From Candidatus Faecivivens stercoravium (GTDB lineage: Bacteria; Bacillota; Clostridia; Oscillospirales; Ruminococcaceae): a stretch of 6,347 bases of DNA. Where the stretch lies: contig DVHA01000001.1 in NCBI GenBank assembly GCA_018712425.1, positions 1 to 6,347 of the forward strand. Reading direction: 5' to 3'. Below are positions 4,561 to 6,347 of the stretch, piece after piece. The translations under genes and the position numbers were made by a program. Positions within the stretch are counted from its first letter, which is position 1; each line of letters starts with the position of its first letter. Below the pieces are notes generated by a model. It made no database searches. It saw only the letters and a program-made list of their open reading frames with translations, and was not told the DNA's origin.

Positions 4561-6192
4561 TTACGCGTTGCCGTTTGCTTCCTTCCAGGCGGTGTACTGG
4601 GCCTGTTTTTCGTCCAGGTACTTCTGGTACCCGGCGGAATCCAGCGCCGCCTTCATCTCCTCGAGGGCGGGGGCGGGGTCGACCGCGCCGAACTCGATCG
4701 ACTTCTGGTACTGGGTGTAGACGTTGGTCAGGGCGGTGTATTCGGTGGCGACGGGGGTCTGGTCGAACATGAAGCCAACCGCTTCCGACTTGATTGCCTC
4801 GTCGTTAAAGATTTCGTACTGGTCCCACAGGTCGGTGGGGTTGCCGTATTCCGGCATCGCGAGGAACTGGCCGGGCGCCATCCACTGGACGGCGTGGTTA
4901 TACTCGGCGTTTTCGAGGAAGCGGGCGGTGCCGTCGACCTCTTCAAAGTCGACCCCTTCCTGGCCCCACTTAAACAGCTCGTTCCATTCGGGCGAGGTGT
5001 ACATGAAGTTCATATACTGCATCGCGGCGACCGGGTCGGCGGTGTTGGCGCAGATGCACCAGGGCATGCCGGCAATCGAGTTGGAGACGGTGAAGTCCGG
5101 GCCGCCGAGGACGATGGTCATATCCTGCCCGCAGAGGGTGGACTCCTGGATCTTGGAGCCGGGCTTATAGTTGGTGATGTAGGACATCAGCGAACCGGCC
5201 TGCACGCGGGTGGAGGCGGAGGTGGTGTCGGTCAGCTCGTTGGCGCTGATGCAGCCGTAGTTGAAGAGGTCGCGCATGGTGTTGACCATCGTCAGGTAGG
5301 ACTCATCCTCAAAGTAGCTGACGATATCGCCGGTGCCCCAGTTGCCGAGGACGCCGAAGTAGTCGCCCATCGAGTCGACCGAAGTCCAGCCGGCCTGAGC
5401 CCCGCCGGGGGCGAAAGTGTCGATGCCGGGGTTGGCGTTGTGGACGGCTTTCAGGATGGTGGCGAGGTCTTCAATCCCGTCGACCCGCCAGACGTCGCTC
5501 TCCAGGTCGGGGGTCAGGTCGCCGAGGCTGCCGGCCGCGTTTTCCAGATACTGGGTGCCGATCGAGAGGGCAAACCGCCCCTGGGCGTTTTCCTTCTGCT
5601 GGGTGACGCCGTAGAGGGTGCCGTCAGGCGCCCGGCAGGCGTCGATGGTATCCTGGCCCAGCGTGTCGATGATACCGGAGCCGTAGGTCGTGAGCAGGTT
5701 GTTGCCGTTTTCGTCCGGCGACTCCATGTCATACCAGTAGCCGTTGGTGACGCCGACGCCGTAGCTGATGCCGAGCGCCTGGACGATATCCAGCTGTTCG
5801 CCGCCGGAAATCTGTAAAGTCAGCTGCTGGGAACGGGTCGCGGCGTCGGTGACCTGCATATCAACCTTCAGGTTCAGCTCCGGGATGGTCAGTTCGTCCA
5901 TCGCGGCGACAATCCGGTCCATCCCGTTCGGGGCGCCGGTATAGTTCATCCAGCTGACGACGACCGTCTGGGTCTCGGTGCGGTTGGCGACCGCTTCGGC
6001 GGCGGCGTCGCCCGCGTCAGCGGCTTCGCTGCCTTCGGCGGAAGCTTCGCCGGAGCTTTCGGTGGAAGCGGGGGTGGAGGAACTGCCTTCGGTGGAAGTG
6101 GTGGAGCTGCCGCCGCCGCTGCTGTTGCAGCCGGCGAGGGAACCGACCAGCATGGTCGCTGCGAGGAAAGCTACAAGGGCTCTTTTCTTCAT
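4561..6192 (-). CDS. Lipoprotein ABC sugar solute-binding protein (DUF3502-type C-terminus)
   Basis: This complete 543-residue extracellular lipoprotein should capture a carbohydrate for an ABC importer. The start is the ATG at 6192-6190: AAAGGAAG (6208-6201) lies 8 bases upstream and the protein then begins with a signal peptide, MKKRALVAF, ending in lipobox LAGC with the lipidated C22. An in-frame ATG at 6228 would add 12 residues ahead of the signal peptide and lies inside a leader stem-loop. A Ser/Thr/Gly/Ala/Glu-rich spacer fills about 23-70. The binding domain follows from about 76, with WG.EG.DF near 409-416, WDQY at 456-459, SEAVGFMFD..PV at 469-481 and a DEKQAQ..AW tail. These motifs match the partial protein at 1-680, so the two are paralogues. 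No permease is adjacent on its strand within the window. It may serve the cassette upstream or one beyond the right edge. Confidence 0.92.
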   Translation of the reverse strand: MKKRALVAFLAATMLVGSLAGCNSSGGGSSTTSTEGSSSTPASTESSGEASAEGSEAADAGDAAAEAVANRTETQTVVVSWMNYTGAPNGMDRIVAAMDELTIPELNLKVDMQVTDAATRSQQLTLQISGGEQLDIVQALGISYGVGVTNGYWYDMESPDENGNNLLTTYGSGIIDTLGQDTIDACRAPDGTLYGVTQQKENAQGRFALSIGTQYLENAAGSLGDLTPDLESDVWRVDGIEDLATILKAVHNANPGIDTFAPGGAQAGWTSVDSMGDYFGVLGNWGTGDIVSYFEDESYLTMVNTMRDLFNYGCISANELTDTTSASTRVQAGSLMSYITNYKPGSKIQESTLCGQDMTIVLGGPDFTVSNSIAGMPWCICANTADPVAAMQYMNFMYTSPEWNELFKWGQEGVDFEEVDGTARFLENAEYNHAVQWMAPGQFLAMPEYGNPTDLWDQYEIFNDEAIKSEAVGFMFDQTPVATEYTALTNVYTQYQKSIEFGAVDPAPALEEMKAALDSAGYQKYLDEKQAQYTAWKEANGNA

Positions 6193-6347
6193 AAATCGTA
6201 CTTCCTTTCTGCCATGCCCGACGCGCATGGCCGGTTAGGGGATGCGCGCCTGGATAATCGGGACGTTACGCAATATCCATTGTGATCCTGCCGGTTTGAT
6301 CTGGAAAAGGGTTTATGTTTCGACAAAATAATCACATGAATATTTTC
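6193..6347 (-). promoter_or_regulatory. Leader and presumed promoter region of the lipoprotein gene
   Basis: The 155 bases upstream of the minus-strand gene contain its ribosome site (6208-6201) and a stem-loop, but no convincing promoter. The best housekeeping-type match is weak: TTTCCA (6307-6302), 17-base spacer, CACAAT (6284-6279), each 4 of 6 to consensus. I find no TGTAAC-N16-CGTC site here, so nothing ties this gene to the local sigma factor. No gene is seen on the plus strand. Confidence 0.35.
6211..6231 (-). other. Stem-loop just upstream of the lipoprotein ribosome site
   Basis: GCCATGC (6211-6217) and GCATGGC (6225-6231) form a perfect 7-bp inverted repeat with a 7-base loop. On the transcript it ends 2 bases before the AGAAAGGAAG ribosome site, so it could affect ribosome access or protect the 5' end. 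Function is inferred from position only. Confidence 0.4.

Noticed and set aside
4384..5817. A 477-codon open frame on the plus strand opposite the lipoprotein gene
   Set aside because: It is antisense to a well-supported gene with a signal peptide and family motifs. Its Val/Gly/Asp-rich composition is typical of a GC-rich antisense shadow, and it starts inside the inverted-repeat element.
6302..6324. Catabolite (cre-like) operator upstream of the lipoprotein gene
   Set aside because: TGTTTCGACA near 6316-6325 only partly resembles a LacI-family half-palindrome and does not fit the cre consensus.

Overview
The window looks like chromosomal DNA of a GC-rich Bacillota, most likely a gut-type clostridium near Oscillospiraceae/Ruminococcaceae. 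The reasons are Gram-positive style ribosome binding sites, a lipobox lipoprotein, an LplB/YtcP-type sugar ABC transporter, and an ECF sigma/zinc-finger anti-sigma pair of a style common in Clostridia. The family-level placement is inference from gene style.

Layout. Positions 1-2838 (plus) hold an ABC importer cassette: the C-terminal part of a solute-binding protein, a 272-base gap with an extended -10 promoter and an attenuator-like hairpin, two CUT1-type permeases 22 bases apart, and a strong intrinsic terminator. Positions 2859-4031 (plus) hold an ECF sigma factor with a probable self-recognised promoter, and an overlapping membrane anti-sigma factor. Positions 4032-4560 have no convincing gene. 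They carry two look-alike terminator hairpins around an unusually dense set of inverted repeats that fold into two multi-branched structures. Positions 4561-6192 (minus) encode a second complete lipoprotein solute-binding protein, related to the first and convergent with everything else; its leader fills the rest.

How it works together. The binding protein captures a sugar or oligosaccharide outside the membrane and the two permeases form the channel. No ATPase is present; in this transporter class one is often supplied from elsewhere (MsmX-type). The second binding protein could be an alternative specificity subunit for the same channel or belong to a system beyond the window. The sigma/anti-sigma pair is an independent envelope-signalling unit. 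A weaker ECF-like site in the permease leader hints at a link between the two, but this is speculative.

The least explained part is the structured element at about 4172-4463. It may be a non-autonomous repeat (REP/MITE-like) or a structured RNA. A genome-wide copy search would separate these.
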